Assembly (NCBI RefSeq): GCF_003086295.3
Contig: NC_092044.1
Coordinates: 1,617,001 to 1,681,000 of the forward strand
Direction: 5' to 3'
Length of the DNA stretch: 64,000 bases
Source: Arachis hypogaea
Taxonomy: Eukaryota > Streptophyta > Magnoliopsida > Fabales > Fabaceae
This document shows positions 37,092 through 48,518 of the stretch, in pieces. Each line of letters starts with the position of its first letter. The stretch's first letter is position 1. Below the pieces are notes generated by a model. It made no database searches, was not told where the DNA came from, and was given only the letters and a program-made list of their open reading frames with translations. A program made the translations under genes and the position numbers.

Positions 37092-37952
37092 GAGTAAAGT
37101 ATCGTTTTTGTCTCCAACGTTTGGGATAAGTCCCAAAGTTGTCCATAACGTTTCAATCGTCCTATTTAAGTCCCTAACATTTCAAAACTGACTCAATGTT
37201 GTCCTGCCGTTAGGGATCCGTTAACAGAATTGACAGCGGGACAAAATTGAGATGGTTTTGAAACGTTAGGAACTTAAATAGAACGAAAACGTTGGGGACA
37301 AAAATGATACATAGAAATAAATTTTAATTTTATCCTTCAATAATATCGATTTTTTACTATACATAGTATTCAATTATTTTTTAATCACATCTAATTAAAT
37401 TACACTTAATCATATTATTTTTATTTTAAATAAATTAATTTTTTTATAATTTTACTCTTAAAGATTTTTAGTTATCATGAAATGTTTGTAGAATGACTAG
37501 TATATAAACTTGCAGAAAAGAAAAAAATAATATATATACAATAAAATATAAATTATACCTTTTGTCTCTAATGTATCAAAATTCTTTTAAATTATAAAAA
37601 AATAAATTTATTTAAAATAAAAATAATGTGATTAAGTGTAATTTATTTAAATCTAATTAAAAAATAATTGAATACTATGTATAGTAAAAAATTATATTAT
37701 TGAAAGATAAAATTAAATTAAAATTTATGTTTATGTATCGTTTTTGTCTCTAACATTTTCGTCCTATTTAAGTCCCTGACGTTTCAAAATCGTCTCAATT
37801 TTGTCTCGCCGTCAACTCTGTTAACGGATCCCTAACGGCAGGACAACCTTAAGTCAATTTGAAACGTTAGGGACTTAAATAGGACGATTGAAACGTTAGG
37901 GACAACTTTGAGACTTACCCCAAACGTTGGGAACAAAAATGATACTTTACTC
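37092..37952. mobile_element. 861-bp Mutator-type MITE with long TIRs
   Basis: TIRs of over 200 bp: left from GAGTAAAGTATCGTTTTTGT, right ending AAAAATGATACTTTACTC. Shared inverted blocks include AACGTTTGGGATAAGTCCC, CGTCCTATTTAAGTCCCT and GTTAACGGATCCCTAACGG. Flanks ATATAGAAA (37083-37091) and ATATAAAAA (37953-37961) are a 9-bp duplication with one mismatch, typical of Mutator-like elements. Non-coding. Confidence 0.88.
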
Positions 37953-39015
37953 ATATAAAAAATAAAGTAGTATATATTATTATTTATTAAATAAATTTTT
38001 TTTAAATACTTTATATAATTAAAAAAATAATTTATGTTTTAATATTAATAAAATATTAAAATATCATTATAATTTATCTAAAAAAATACTTTATATTATT
38101 ATTTCCGTGTCTTATAAGAATTTAAAATTTGTGTACCAACGTGTCTTGTATCGTGCAATGTTCTGTATTCGTGTCAGTATCCGTACATAATAAAAAAATA
38201 ACACAATTAGTGAATTACATACATATATAATTAATATAAATGATGAATTTCAACAAATTAAAATTCTCATTCAGATGTTCAATTTAGGGATGTCAAAAAT
38301 GTGAGGTAAGACTCAGAAGTAATTCCTCACTTTATTATACTCCTTGCTTTTAAGTGTTAACTCGCTTGTCATTAGACTTATATATAATAGAAGAAATGGA
38401 AAATTAAAATAAAAGAATACATTCTCTATGTATGAAAATTTTACATCACATTATCATACGTAATTTTTTGGTTATCATTGATCCGATAATTGAAAAGTAG
38501 GGATATAACTAGAATTAAGTAATTACTCCAAAGTAAAATTTCAACCAAAATATATAAATAAAGGTTTGATATAAATGGACAATGTGTCAATGTTGAAGAT
38601 ATAGAGTAGCATGCAGAAGCATTTGTCTCCGGAAAGTGCTAGGTGAACATTGGAACACACAAAGCAATTAAAAGCTACATGAATTGGAACTTTGTTTATT
38701 AAAAGTTTATGTCTGATGTCTCTTCCCAACCGAGCAAGTTTTAGTTGCAATGGAACATTAAGATTCAAAGAGAGAGTTCCACACGTCATGCTTCTTGCCT
38801 TGTGTCCTCTTGGCACATCACTGGAAGAATCAAGGTTTTCACATCCTTGCTTCGTTCAAAACCCTAATAATTTGTTTGTCAATTAAAAGCAAAATTTTGG
38901 GTGATTAGAAAATGGTAAGAATTTCTTGTAGTAATTACTGGTAATTGTGCGCAAAATAAGATAAAGTGATACTATATGTTTAGAAAATAATTATTTTTAA
39001 ATAGAGATGTCGAAC
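37953..39015. other. Intergenic DNA with one uncertain minus-strand ORF
   Basis: AT-rich apart from 38.6-38.87 kb, where base composition is more even. See the entry at 38541-38816. Confidence 0.5.
38541..38816 (-). CDS. Hypothetical protein fragment, unrecognised
   Basis: A 91-codon minus-strand frame. The N-terminal two thirds (MPRGHKARSMTCGTLSLNLN, then RHKLLINKVPIHVAFNCFVC) looks protein-like, with balanced residues and several Cys; the C-terminal part (YIFNIDTLSIYIKPLFIYFG) is AT-driven. I do not recognise the family. It may be the last exon of a decayed gene; no matching upstream exon was found. Confidence 0.2.
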   Translation of the reverse strand: MPRGHKARSMTCGTLSLNLNVPLQLKLARLGRDIRHKLLINKVPIHVAFNCFVCSNVHLALSGDKCFCMLLYIFNIDTLSIYIKPLFIYFG

Positions 39016-39033
39016 AAGTCGATTCATCTAAGT

Positions 39034-39121
39034 AGTCAATGAGCTATACTTTAAATGGTATAGTCTCCTGTACTTACCTAAGAAGTTGCGGGTTCGAGTC
39101 TCTTTATCTTTGGTAAAAAAA
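39034..39121 (+). mobile_element. SINE with 18-bp target duplication
   Basis: Starts AGTCAATGAGCTATACTTTA, carries a B-box-like GGTTCGAGTCTC and ends TTTGGT plus poly(A). AAGTCGATTCATCTAAGT (39016-39033) and AAGTCAATTCATCTAAGT (39122-39139) flank it, differing at one base. Same family as 44163-44253. Confidence 0.85.
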
Positions 39122-39764
39122 AAGTCAATTCATCTAAGTTTGTGGGTTAAAACGGTTTAGACTAATCATATATTAAGAATATTTGAGATTTTAAAATAAG
39201 AGGTTTGACCCATAAAAAAATAATTATGATGTACACTAAAATTAATTACTAAAATCAATCACTAATATATAGTATAAATTAGAATATAAAATATATATTA
39301 AAAATAAATTAAATAAAACATATATTTATACATAAATATATAACAGTTAATTTTATAATTAATTTTTGTGTACACATAATATTTTTTTATAAGAAAAATC
39401 CAATTTAACACGTCTATTAGTTTTTTTCCCCAAACGAAATTGATTTTTTTTAATAAAATCCCAAAATAATCAATTTTGAGTTATATACCAAACTTTGGAA
39501 GCCATTTCTTTTCCTTCAATTGGGTTATTTTTATAGTATTTGGGTTGAATTGTAAACGAATTGAAATTTTATTAAATAAAATAAACGAGCTAATTCATTC
39601 GACTCGTTGAACAGCTTCTTTATTTTTCAAATTAATCAAACTAAATTCATTCAACATTTTATTTTTATGAGTATTTTTGAGATTATAAACTTGCCTATTT
39701 TAAGAAATAAACAAAATAGTTTGATAGATTTGGATATCATTTTGATGACCCTATTCACTATATC

Positions 39765-40328
39765 GGTTATGTTCACATTTTTTCGTCAAATTTATAGATT
39801 TAGTGTATTTAGTTTTAATTTCAGTATATACTTCATTTATTTCAGGATCCTTGGAGCAATTTAAATATTTAATAATTTCATAAATATATGCATCTATTTT
39901 TAGCAGGGGTATTCCGGAAATGATGCATTCTTTTTTGGTAAGAAATATGATCTAATATTCGGCTTTTTATATTTTTCAACGGCCCTGAAGCTAACTTGAG
40001 CTAACTTACTTCCTTTGTGTGCTGTTCAGTTTTGGGCTTTAGTCCTTTACTAAGATTTAGGCCCAAACAATTTAAGCCCAAATATCAATCCAGTTTGACT
40101 TGGCAAGCTGCTCCTATTCATTTATTTATTTATTTTAATGTGATAGAATCACAATATCACATTCTTATAAAATATGTATTAAGTTTTGATCGCATGTATT
40201 AACCATCTTTAATAATGTAATATTTTGTTATTAATTAATTGGTTGAGATTAAAAAAAAATTGATGGAAAATTAAAAAAATGTGTTTAGCTTTAAATCCTT
40301 ATCTCATATCAATCAATAATTCAATTAA
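39765..40328 (+). repeat. Duplicated RLP-locus flank, copy 1
   Basis: Direct duplicate of about 43945-44910. Shared landmarks: GATCCTTGGAGCAATTTAAA, AATTTAAGCCCAAATATCAA, TACTTGGCAAGCTGCTxCTA (one copy has GACTTGG), and CTTTxAATCCTTxTCTCATA. Copy 2 is longer because a SINE and other DNA lie inside it. This copy runs into the LINE at 40329. Confidence 0.75.
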
Positions 40329-42242
40329 CAAGTAACTAGTTTACTTATACCCGTGGAAGAGAGCTATGAGCGAAAAAGGGGTGATCGGGGATGAAAGTGG
40401 AAAACACGGTGAGGCAACCGCTCCGGTGGAAGTAACAAGGAGAAGAGTGTGAGAAGAGTTGTATTCGGTGACATAGAGGATTCCAAAGGGACGAGAGTCT
40501 CTTTTAGAGATAGAGTGATTGGCGTGTCTAATTAATCTGAATTGAAAGTTAACTTTGAAAAGTCAAAAGTAATATGTTCAAAAGATGTTTTCAATATAAG
40601 AAAAGAGTTGTTTACTGAGGTATCATCTATCTATTTTACTCAAAACTTGGGTAAATACTTAGGTGTTAATTTGAGGCACTTGAGAGTGATTCGAATCTGT
40701 GCTATAGAGGTTATTGACAAAATTTAGAAACGTATGGCATTATAGAAAGGGAGACTGTTGAATAGAGTTGGGAGATTATGTCTTGTTAAATCGGTTGTAT
40801 CAGCTATTCCTATTTATCAGATGCAATGCTTTCTTCTTCCAGGTCATGCTTGTGAAAATATTAATTCTCTCACTCTACAGTTCTTTTGGAAGGGTAATAA
40901 TATCGAAAGATATCTCTCTTTGGTCAAAAAATTTTGGTGGTCTGGACATTCGAGATTCTTCTCTAGTCAACGTGGCAATGATTGAAAAGTTAGTTTAGAA
41001 GAAGCTAAACTGCCGTGACAAGTTGTGGGTTCAAATTATACTCAACAAATATTTTAAAAATCCCTTGAACTTAGAAATTTCTGTTCCAAAGACTGCATCT
41101 ATTTGCTGGAAGGGCATTGGGAAGTTAATGCAGCTTCTACAAGAGGGTTTGGCTTGGAGTCCTGGTAACTTGGACCAATCGATTTGGTTTAATGATCGAC
41201 ATCCAGGAGGTAAACTCTGTTATTATTTTCCTTTTGTCCATATCTCCGATACTCAATTGATTATCAGAGATGTTTGGAGCGAGTATGGTTGGCGTTTGGA
41301 GCGAATTGCGACACCCTTATCAGAGTTAATTCTCCATATAATGCAAACTTCTAACTGATTTTAGTAGTGCATAGTTGAATCTGGATGGATTTGGATAGCA
41401 AATATTAATAAAAGTTATTCAACTAAAGAGGGATATACATGGTTACTGAAGAAGAGGATTCAGTGGAATGAGGGGCAAAGTTGGAAATGGCTGTAGCGGG
41501 CGAATGCCCCGGAGAAAGCAAAACTCCTGGCATGGTTTGCCATTCATGATTCTCTACCAACAGAGGCTTTCAAACACTGGCGTGGACTCTTTGAGTTGAA
41601 CATGTGCCCTTGATGTAGCGAAGAGACATAATCGGCGATGCATTGCTTGCTATGTTATCGACAGGCGCAAGACATTTGAATGAGATTGGATCCATCAATT
41701 CTTTAGGTCAATGGGAATATGTTTTCTTTTATGCGAGCTGCTGTTTTGGAACAAAAAACCTATTTTTTTCATGGCATTTGGTGGATTTGGAGGCATCGAA
41801 ATCAGAAAATCTTTAATCCATATGAAGTTTGGACACAACATAAAGTGGTGATCTTGGCTAGAAGATGGAAGATGGAGTTAGAACAGGCTCGGATTCAAAG
41901 AAGATGTGTGCGAAACAGATTCAAGAGAAGCATTCATTGCTGTTCAGAGTGAGCCTGCTTCAGAAGATAAGAAAGATGGGAATCTGGAGGTACGTATTCA
42001 TAAAATGTTCAGGAAATGGAAAGTTCATTTTAACCTAGTGCTTTGAGAGAAAAATAGGATGGCCAATATGATGGCAAAGCTCGGAGCTTGAAGTCAGAAT
42101 GAATACGTTGAGTAGTTTAATCCTCCTAATAAATTTGTTGAAGCTCTTCTTCAAGATTGAGATATTGTTTGACTTATAAAAATCTTCTGTGTATCTTTCT
42201 TTTTCTGTTTGGTTTCTTTAATTTTTGTTCAGACACAAAAAA
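40329..42242 (+). mobile_element. LINE insertion (RT fragment), 18-bp target duplication and poly(A)
   Basis: AATCAATAATTCAATTAA is repeated exactly at 40311-40328 and 42243-42260, with an A run just before the second copy: a clean LINE integration. Plus-strand frames, with stops and shifts, give VNFEKSKVICSK, LGKYLGVNLRH, RLLNRVGRLCLVKSVVSAIP and IYQMQCFLLP; then LWVQIILNKYFKNP, SICWKGIGKLMQLL, IWFNDRHPGG (41023-41340). The zf-RVT follows (KAKLLAWFAIHDSLPTEAF) and FHGIWWIWRHRNQKIFNP. A short RNase H-like end lies near 42050. The endonuclease and catalytic RT core are missing, yet the 5' 200 bp is not RT-like, so an internal deletion is likely. Confidence 0.88.
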
Positions 42243-42275
42243 AATCAATAATTCAATTAAATAAAAAATAAATTT

Positions 42276-43060
42276 GTCTCTTGATCTTTTGATCTCTCAA
42301 ACAATTTATTTTTAGGACAAATTTTTCAATTTATATCTACTTTATCTTTTTTTGAAGTTCTGAATCTCTCATACAACATTTTTAAAGACAAAATTTTATC
42401 ACGACCCAATTTCAAAATTTCACAAACCTTAACTATGTAGATAATTCAAAAATTTGTGGACTCCACTCATATAAATATCTGCCCACAAAATAAAAAATCA
42501 CTAAATAAAAAATAAACAAAAGAAGATGATGCTGACGATATAATTTTAAAGTTTATTCATGGTTCTTTTGGGAATTGAATTTGCAATAAATTTTTGACCA
42601 GTATTAATTACAGTTTTTTTCAATAGAGAAGATTTCGGCATTCATATTTCAAATATTTAAAAAAATTATGACTTGGTGATCCAAAAGTTCAACTTTACTT
42701 TCTAAAGTATACATCATCAAAAGCTCTCGTAGTGGTAATTGATAAGTAACTCAACTAATTTTTATTCAAATGTTTAAATTTGGTGTGATATCCCTAATTC
42801 TCTATGGATATATTTTTTTCTATTCTTTCCATGCTAAAGGTTTATTCTTGTACACTTAAAGGGTAATATTTAAAAAAGAAGAACACAATTTTTACTCACT
42901 TATGCCAACATTCAAAACACCTAATAGCTCACTTGCACTTTATTTGCTTCTCTCTCACTTTTCACACTACACTCTTCTCACCGCAATCATTTGATTTGCA
43001 ATCTTCACCCACAAGTACTAGCTAAGTAGAACGCCTAACTCATATTCGCTAGCTAGAATA
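42276..43060 (+). pseudogene. RLP pseudogene, 3' end only
   Basis: Matches 50675 to about 51390 of the intact RLP. It has the last LRR (GAATCTCTCATACAACA versus GAATCTCTCATGCAACA), the CGACCCAATTTCAAAATTTC and TGTGGACTCCACTCA blocks, the acidic GAT-rich stretch, the membrane segment (TTATTCATGGTTCTTTTGGG) and the stop region TGACTTGGTGATCC. It goes on through 3' flanking sequence (AAGCTCTCGTAGTGGTAA, AAAGGTTTATTCTTG). Frameshifts and small deletions are many. Its upstream neighbour is the duplicated 5' flank with only the LINE between, so most of the gene body was deleted. Confidence 0.82.
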
Positions 43061-43372
43061 ATCTTTTTATATATATATATATAGCATTTTAATTATTTAA
43101 CATTAGCTATACAAGGAATTATTCTGAAGCATATTTCGGCTATCAAATCTCATTAAGCAAAATGATGTGAAGAAGGTTCTAAATTTTTAATCCTTCTAGA
43201 ATTAGTGTCGATGTTTCTTTCGTATACCTATTGTTCAAGGTAGGGTTAAGTATCTATTTTAAAGTATATATACACGTATAATGATAGTAATAGCCAACTT
43301 TTTTTATTTAAAAATGCACCAAAATATTTATAAAGACCAAAATCATAAATCCATGCACTGGATGAAATGGAA

Positions 43373-43373
<1 letters not shown>

Positions 43374-43451
<78 letters not shown>
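43374..43451. repeat. (TA)n microsatellite
   Basis: About 39 TA units. Confidence 0.95.
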
Positions 43452-43452
<1 letters not shown>

Positions 43453-43558
43453 TCAGGTAAATTTGCAAGGAATTATGCACCTCTATGATTCTCTACATAA
43501 TTTGCAGGTTTTGGGGGTGCATAATTATTTCACTAAGTTACCAAGGTTTTGCACTTAC

Positions 43559-43655
43559 TTTTTTTTTTTTCTAAAATTATGAGTGAGACTCGAATCCGAA
43601 ATTTCTAGATGAAAATGAAGAAATTATGTCATTTGAACTATAAATTAATAGTTAT
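43559..43655 (-). mobile_element. SINE copy, antisense
   Basis: A T run at about 43559-43570 (the poly(A) on the minus strand) is followed by GAGACTCGAATCCG, the reverse of the B-box-like motif, and ATGTCATTTGAACTAT, the reverse of the A-region seen at 44163-44253. The target duplication is not clear. Confidence 0.55.
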
Positions 43656-43944
43656 AATAACTAAACATATATTCATCAAGGTTTTATTTTAAAGTTTATT
43701 ATTTGTCAATCATAAACACTTTATTTTTATCTTTTTGATATGTTGAATTGAGTTGTGATAAAAATATGTTGTTGGAATTGTAAATTATAGTTAAAGTTGT
43801 TTTTATTGTTTAACAATATATAATATATATATACGTCCTTTCTTATTTTTTCGTTGAAATAATAATTTTCAATACGTTAATAATTAAAGAAAGCACTAAT
43901 GTCAATTTTTTTTTATTAAAAACAGTGTAGATGTGGCAGGATTC

Positions 43945-44910
43945 TTTATGATGAATTTAGTGCATTTAGTTTGAATTTCAGTACATACTTCTTTCATTTC
44001 ATGATCCTTGGAGCAATTTAAATATTTAATACATTCACAACTATATGTATCTACTTTTAGATGAAATATTTTGGCAGGAGAAATGTTAAAAGCTCATTAG
44101 AATTTATTATTTTTTGTTATTAATTTATTATTAATATTTAAAAGTATAGGATAAAGTATGTTGTCAATGAATAATAGCTCAAATGACATAGTCTTTCCAT
44201 ACTCAATCAAGAGGTTGTGGATTCGAGTCTCCTATATTTGGTATAAAAAAAAAGATAAAGTATGTTATTGAATTACTAGAGTAAAAAAACTAGACTAAAA
44301 AAAATGAATTAATAGTTAAAAATACTAAATTCTAAATTTTGATAGCCTTCTAATATTTTTTTTCGAAAATAATGAAATTTTTTTTTTGGTGTACAATGAT
44401 GAATTCCTTTTTGGCAGATGATATGATCGAATATTCTCTTTTTCTTTGTTAAGAAAAAACGCCCGGAATATAACTTATTCCTTATTTTTGGGGTCAGAAT
44501 AACTTATTCCTTTGAGTATTGGATTTTGGGCTTTAATCAACTAAGATATAGGCCCAAATGAATTTAAGCCCAAATATCAATCCAATCCTACTTGGCAAGC
44601 TGCTTCTATTTATTTATTATTTTCAGGATATGTGTAGAAAAACAAAGTTTGCGAGAGTTTGACATTACTCACAATGAGTGCGTATAAAGATCACTTACAA
44701 ATTATTCTAAAAGAGCTCTCGTAATAGTAATAAGGACCAGAATCATGTTCTTATAAAATCCGAATTGAGCTTTTATCGCGTGCATTAACCTTCTTTAATA
44801 ATGTATTGCTTTGTTATTAATTTGTTGATATTAAATTTGTAACATAATATATAGAGAACATGAATGAAAATTAAAGAAATGTGTTCAGCTTTGAATCCTT
44901 CTCTCATATT
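43945..44910 (+). repeat. Duplicated RLP-locus flank, copy 2
   Basis: Counterpart of 39765-40328, enlarged by the SINE at 44163-44253 and other insertions. It lies upstream of the Mutator-like element and the intact RLP, so it is probably the distal 5' flank of that gene. Confidence 0.72.
44163..44253 (+). mobile_element. SINE with 13-bp target duplication
   Basis: Starts GTCAATGAATAATAGCTCAA, carries GGATTCGAGTCTCC and ends TTTGGTAT plus poly(A). GATAAAGTATGTT is repeated exactly at 44150-44162 and 44254-44266. Inserted inside duplicated flank copy 2 and absent from copy 1, so it postdates the duplication. Confidence 0.85.
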
Positions 44911-45341
44911 AAATTGGGAGGATCCATTCCAAGTTTATATAATGGTGACTAAACTTGTTTTGACTTTCTCAAGCTTCCATCATATATTGTTGTTATCTTT
45001 GCCCTCCTATCTTAAACACAAGACTTTGAAATTATTAAAAGATGCATCAAAATTGATGTTTTTATTTATGAATTGGAGTGTGTGATATCATTGTGGAGGT
45101 GGAAGAGATTAATACGATGTTTCAAAGTCATCCTTCAATTCATGTATAATTTAATTTCACTTCTCAAATCTATCTATTACTTTCGATATTTTTTTATTGT
45201 ACAAGTTGTACTAAGATTTAAGCTATTGATAACCACCATTATCATGTCACATTGACATAGTCCATGAATGGAGAAAAATGGGGTTGGACTTTCGGCATTA
45301 GTTAACGAAGGTAAAATAAAAAGTTTTAGCATTTTTTTATA
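44911..45341. other. Spacer left of the Mutator-like element
   Basis: AT-rich with two short ORFs (44864-45085 and 45073-45255) that resemble no family. Ends with the left target duplication at 45330-45341. Confidence 0.5.
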
Positions 45342-48016
45342 AGTTAATAGTCAAAATCGTTCTTGAAAGATACGTCGATCTCCATTTTCGTCTCTAAAAG
45401 ATAAAATTAATCAAAAGCGTTCCTAAAAATTACCCACGTTGATCGAGTTCGTCCTTCCGTCATCTCAATTGTTGAGGTGTGTAACGTTTGTTGAGTTGGA
45501 ACGTTAATAAATTCCAGCCTGACACAGACCAAAACGACGTAGTGTCAATCCTCCACCCCTAAAACCATAGAACGGCGTCGTTTATGGTCCAGAGTGGGAT
45601 TTTTAAACGTTTCTCCCATCACCTTCTCTCATAACAACCCTCTTCTACTTTTGCTCCAAAATCTCTTGTCTTTTCTCTACTCTATGACTTTCTGTCCTGA
45701 GACACTTGCCTATGATCAGAATCTCCTTGTGTACTTGACAAGCTGTGTGCGTATCGACATTTGTGGAGGAATTGACGCTACTACAGTGAAAAGTTGGAGG
45801 AGCATGCAGAAAATTTACACTATTGGAGGAAGAAACAATAACTGCCACAGGGTAAGATTTAATTTTTTTTGACAATTTTTGTTGATTTTACAATGTTGAT
45901 GTGTGTTGGTTTATGTTAACGTAGTTCTAAGAACCACTTTATTATACTAGGGTTTGGGATCTCCCATATTTATGAATTTCCTCTCCATATACTAATTTAT
46001 TAATTTTTTCTTTTTATTGTTCGATATTCTGCCGGCCCATCCTAGTAAGAGAGAGGGAATAGGAGGAAACTTTATATTAATTTTCACTTTCTTTTAACTC
46101 GTTTTTGGTCAGACGGCTAGTAGAAGTGCTCGATGAAAGAAAGCTAAGAGAAAATGACTGAAGGAACAACTAAAATCAGCGAAGGAGAAGGTAATCTGAT
46201 CTCGTGATGTTAATGCAGATCTTATTTACCTTTTACATGCAAATAGGAAATGGATTCGTCTTATGGACAATGTTTGCATTTGAATTTCATTTGCTTTATC
46301 TATTTGGGTATCTAGACTATAGTTTTTGATGGAGATCCATAAATGTCCACTCAAAACGGGCTTGAGATTAATTAAGGGTACAAAATTTTTCAAATAGTTT
46401 CTTCTTTGCTTGAGATTAACACCACTTTCATTTATTTACTTGAAAAATAATAATTCTGCAAATGGCCTATGTAGGGTGCAAATAGAGGAAGGCCATCCAA
46501 ATTAAATGTCATTAAAAATAAGGCAAGATTGAATGCCTCCACTAAATCACCTGTGATCATTTCTGTTGAGACATTGAAAGGAACAAGTTTCACAACTGTT
46601 AAGAAGATGCAAATCTTCATGACATTTGTGCTAATTTCAGGTTTCAAGCATCCAAGAAAGAAATATTAACTTTAATTAGAAAATGTATTTGTATGTCGTT
46701 GCAACAATGTTTTTTGAGAACAGGGCTGTGTAAACTGGTTGTGTGATCAGGATCATTTTAGTTAGGTCTTTTATGTTTTTTTTTTTTTGTTTAAGTGAAC
46801 AATTCTATGAAACTTTTGTTTTTTGAATTGCTCTGTTAACTTGTGGATCCTTGATTACCTATGTGGTGTATCTACTAAGACAATATGATATGATTATGAT
46901 GTTTGTTATGGATTATAACAATGATCTTGTCTATTCTGATATATACAGTTTTTTGGTGAATAAATATTTAGGGTTCAAACATCACCATATTGTATTTTCA
47001 ATGAAACCCATCATTCTCAAAGAACAAGTTTATGTTGAATTGAACACAATTAACACCTACTTTTATTCATAAGTCACATCATCATTACATATCAAATAGT
47101 TCAATCTCAAAGCTCTAACAACACCTCTAAAGCACAACAACATAACACTCCATCGGTAGCTTTACTTGGAGATTGATGTGAACAAAAGTGATGCACAAAT
47201 GACAATAGCCAAAATAATTGCAACTGAGAAGTACATTATTAGAATCTTCATTGCTCTAACTTCACCCTCCAAGCTATCCAATCTCCATGACACATTCAAT
47301 CTCCATTCATCATAGTCACCACTAACCTCTGCATCAGTTTCTGCCTCTACTGCATACCCATCATCATCAACCCATCTAAAGAAGTTGCAGTGGTCTTTCT
47401 TTTTGAATATTTTAAAAAAAATCAATTTCAACTGTCCAACAAAAAATATAGGAAAATGAAAAATAAAATTAATTTATTCTAACTTACCGGGTATCTTGCA
47501 TAAGTGTGGAACAACCTATCTGAATTCTCTCTTTTACCAGATTTCTTGATCGTTGTCTTCAACCTGCAAAAGCATGTCTGGTCTTTGATCTTCATCCTCC
47601 GTCGTATAGAAGAATTAGAACCATGGGTACCAATAGACTGAGACGGCAAGTCACCGCTGCGACTTTCACTCATCATAACGGCGACTGAACAGACATATAA
47701 GGTCATCTACTACGAGATTCACACACATTTATGTTTCAGATTGGGATTAGGTTAGGGTTGTAATACTAGGACTGATTTGAGCTAAATAAACAAACATATC
47801 AACTCAGCATTAATTAACATTAGCCACGCTGGAGTGTGTCACGCTGAAACTTAACGTTCTAGCTCAGCAAACGTTATACACCTCAACAACTAAGATGACG
47901 GAAGGACGAACTTGATCAACATGGATAACTTTCGGAGACTTTTTTTATTAATTTTATCTTTCGAAGACGAAAATAGAGATCGAAATATCTTTTAAAAACA
48001 ATTTTGACTATTAACT
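45342..48016 (-). mobile_element. 2.7-kb Mutator-like element carrying a GRF zinc-finger gene
   Basis: Long TIRs: about 45342-45540 and 47815-48016. The left arm begins AGTTAATAGTCAAAATCGTT and the right ends AAAATTTTGACTATTAACT-like sequence; shared inverted blocks include GTTCGTCCTTCCGTCATCT and GTTGTTGAGGTGT. CATTTTTTTATA (45330-45341) and CATTTTTTCATA (48017-48028) flank it directly, a target duplication of 9-12 bp with one mismatch. The AAAACGACGTAGTGTC and ACGGCGTCGTTT motifs just inside the left TIR (about 45533-45583) are common in such elements. No transposase is present, so it is non-autonomous. It lies about 500 bp upstream of the RLP start. Confidence 0.88.
47162..47673 (-). CDS. 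GRF-type zinc-finger protein with C-terminal membrane segment (element-borne)
   Basis: Two exons on the minus strand: 47673-47488, donor GTAAGT, and a probable acceptor AAAAAG before 47398, then 47398-47162; about 140 residues. Met at 47676 or 47673 is chosen because family members start (M)MSESRSG. Exon 1 is a Ser-rich start followed by IRRRMKIKDQTCFCRLKTTI, the front of a GRF zinc finger; exon 2 gives KDHCNFFRWVDDD, the back half. The usual layout is CxC...C...C; here the third Cys is Tyr (LFHTYARYP) and the Gly after CxC is Arg, so metal binding is doubtful. A coiled region (WRLDSLEGEVRAMK) and a hydrophobic helix (MYFSVAIILAIVICASLLF) follow. Proteins like this are common as small genes inside plant Mutator-like elements; their role is unknown to me. 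Confidence 0.68.
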
Positions 48017-48362
48017 CATTTTTTCATACATTTTTATTATATTGAAAATTTTTAAAAGATAATATTGTTTATTAAAATTTTTATTTGTAACATCCTTAAT
48101 AATTTTTTTCTTATATTAGAATTGAGATTGAACGAGTCTAACTCAACTCAAAACACTATTCAAAGTGTGAAGAACGACTAACATTTATAAACCCATTTAA
48201 AGACTATACCATTCATAGTCTTGTTAAAATTCACCTTTGAATAAATACGAGACTAGCCATAAAACCTATGCATACACGCCACGCTAATAATATAATAATA
48301 GGTTGATAGATAATATTATGTCTTTAATATTCTTAAGAAATGAAAGAATTTGAGGCTACAAG

Positions 48363-48372
48363 TATATAAATA
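48363..48372 (+). promoter_or_regulatory. Probable TATA box of the RLP gene
   Basis: TATATAAATA lies 147 bp upstream of the ATG at 48519, in the ~490-bp segment between the Mutator-like element and the gene. Confidence 0.55.
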
Positions 48373-48518
48373 TGGACACATGGTCAAGGATATAGTTGAA
48401 GAAGTTAAATGAATTTTCCATATTGCACTTGTTTCACACTTAAAATAAATTCTCTTTAGAGGAAACTTTTGATCCATATTTCCACTCATCACCAAAATCT
48501 TTTTGTTGTAAAACTAAT

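Larger units (their letters stand above)
43061..43944. other. Intergenic DNA between RLP-locus copies
   Basis: Holds the (TA)n tract at 43374-43451 and a minus-strand SINE at 43559-43655. No gene seen. Confidence 0.55.

Noticed and set aside
43367..43582. ORF with YIYIYI repeats
   Set aside because: Translation of a (TA)n microsatellite.
47081..47162. Possible extension of the GRF gene beyond 47162
   Set aside because: The frame stops at 47162 right after the membrane segment, the usual end for this protein type.
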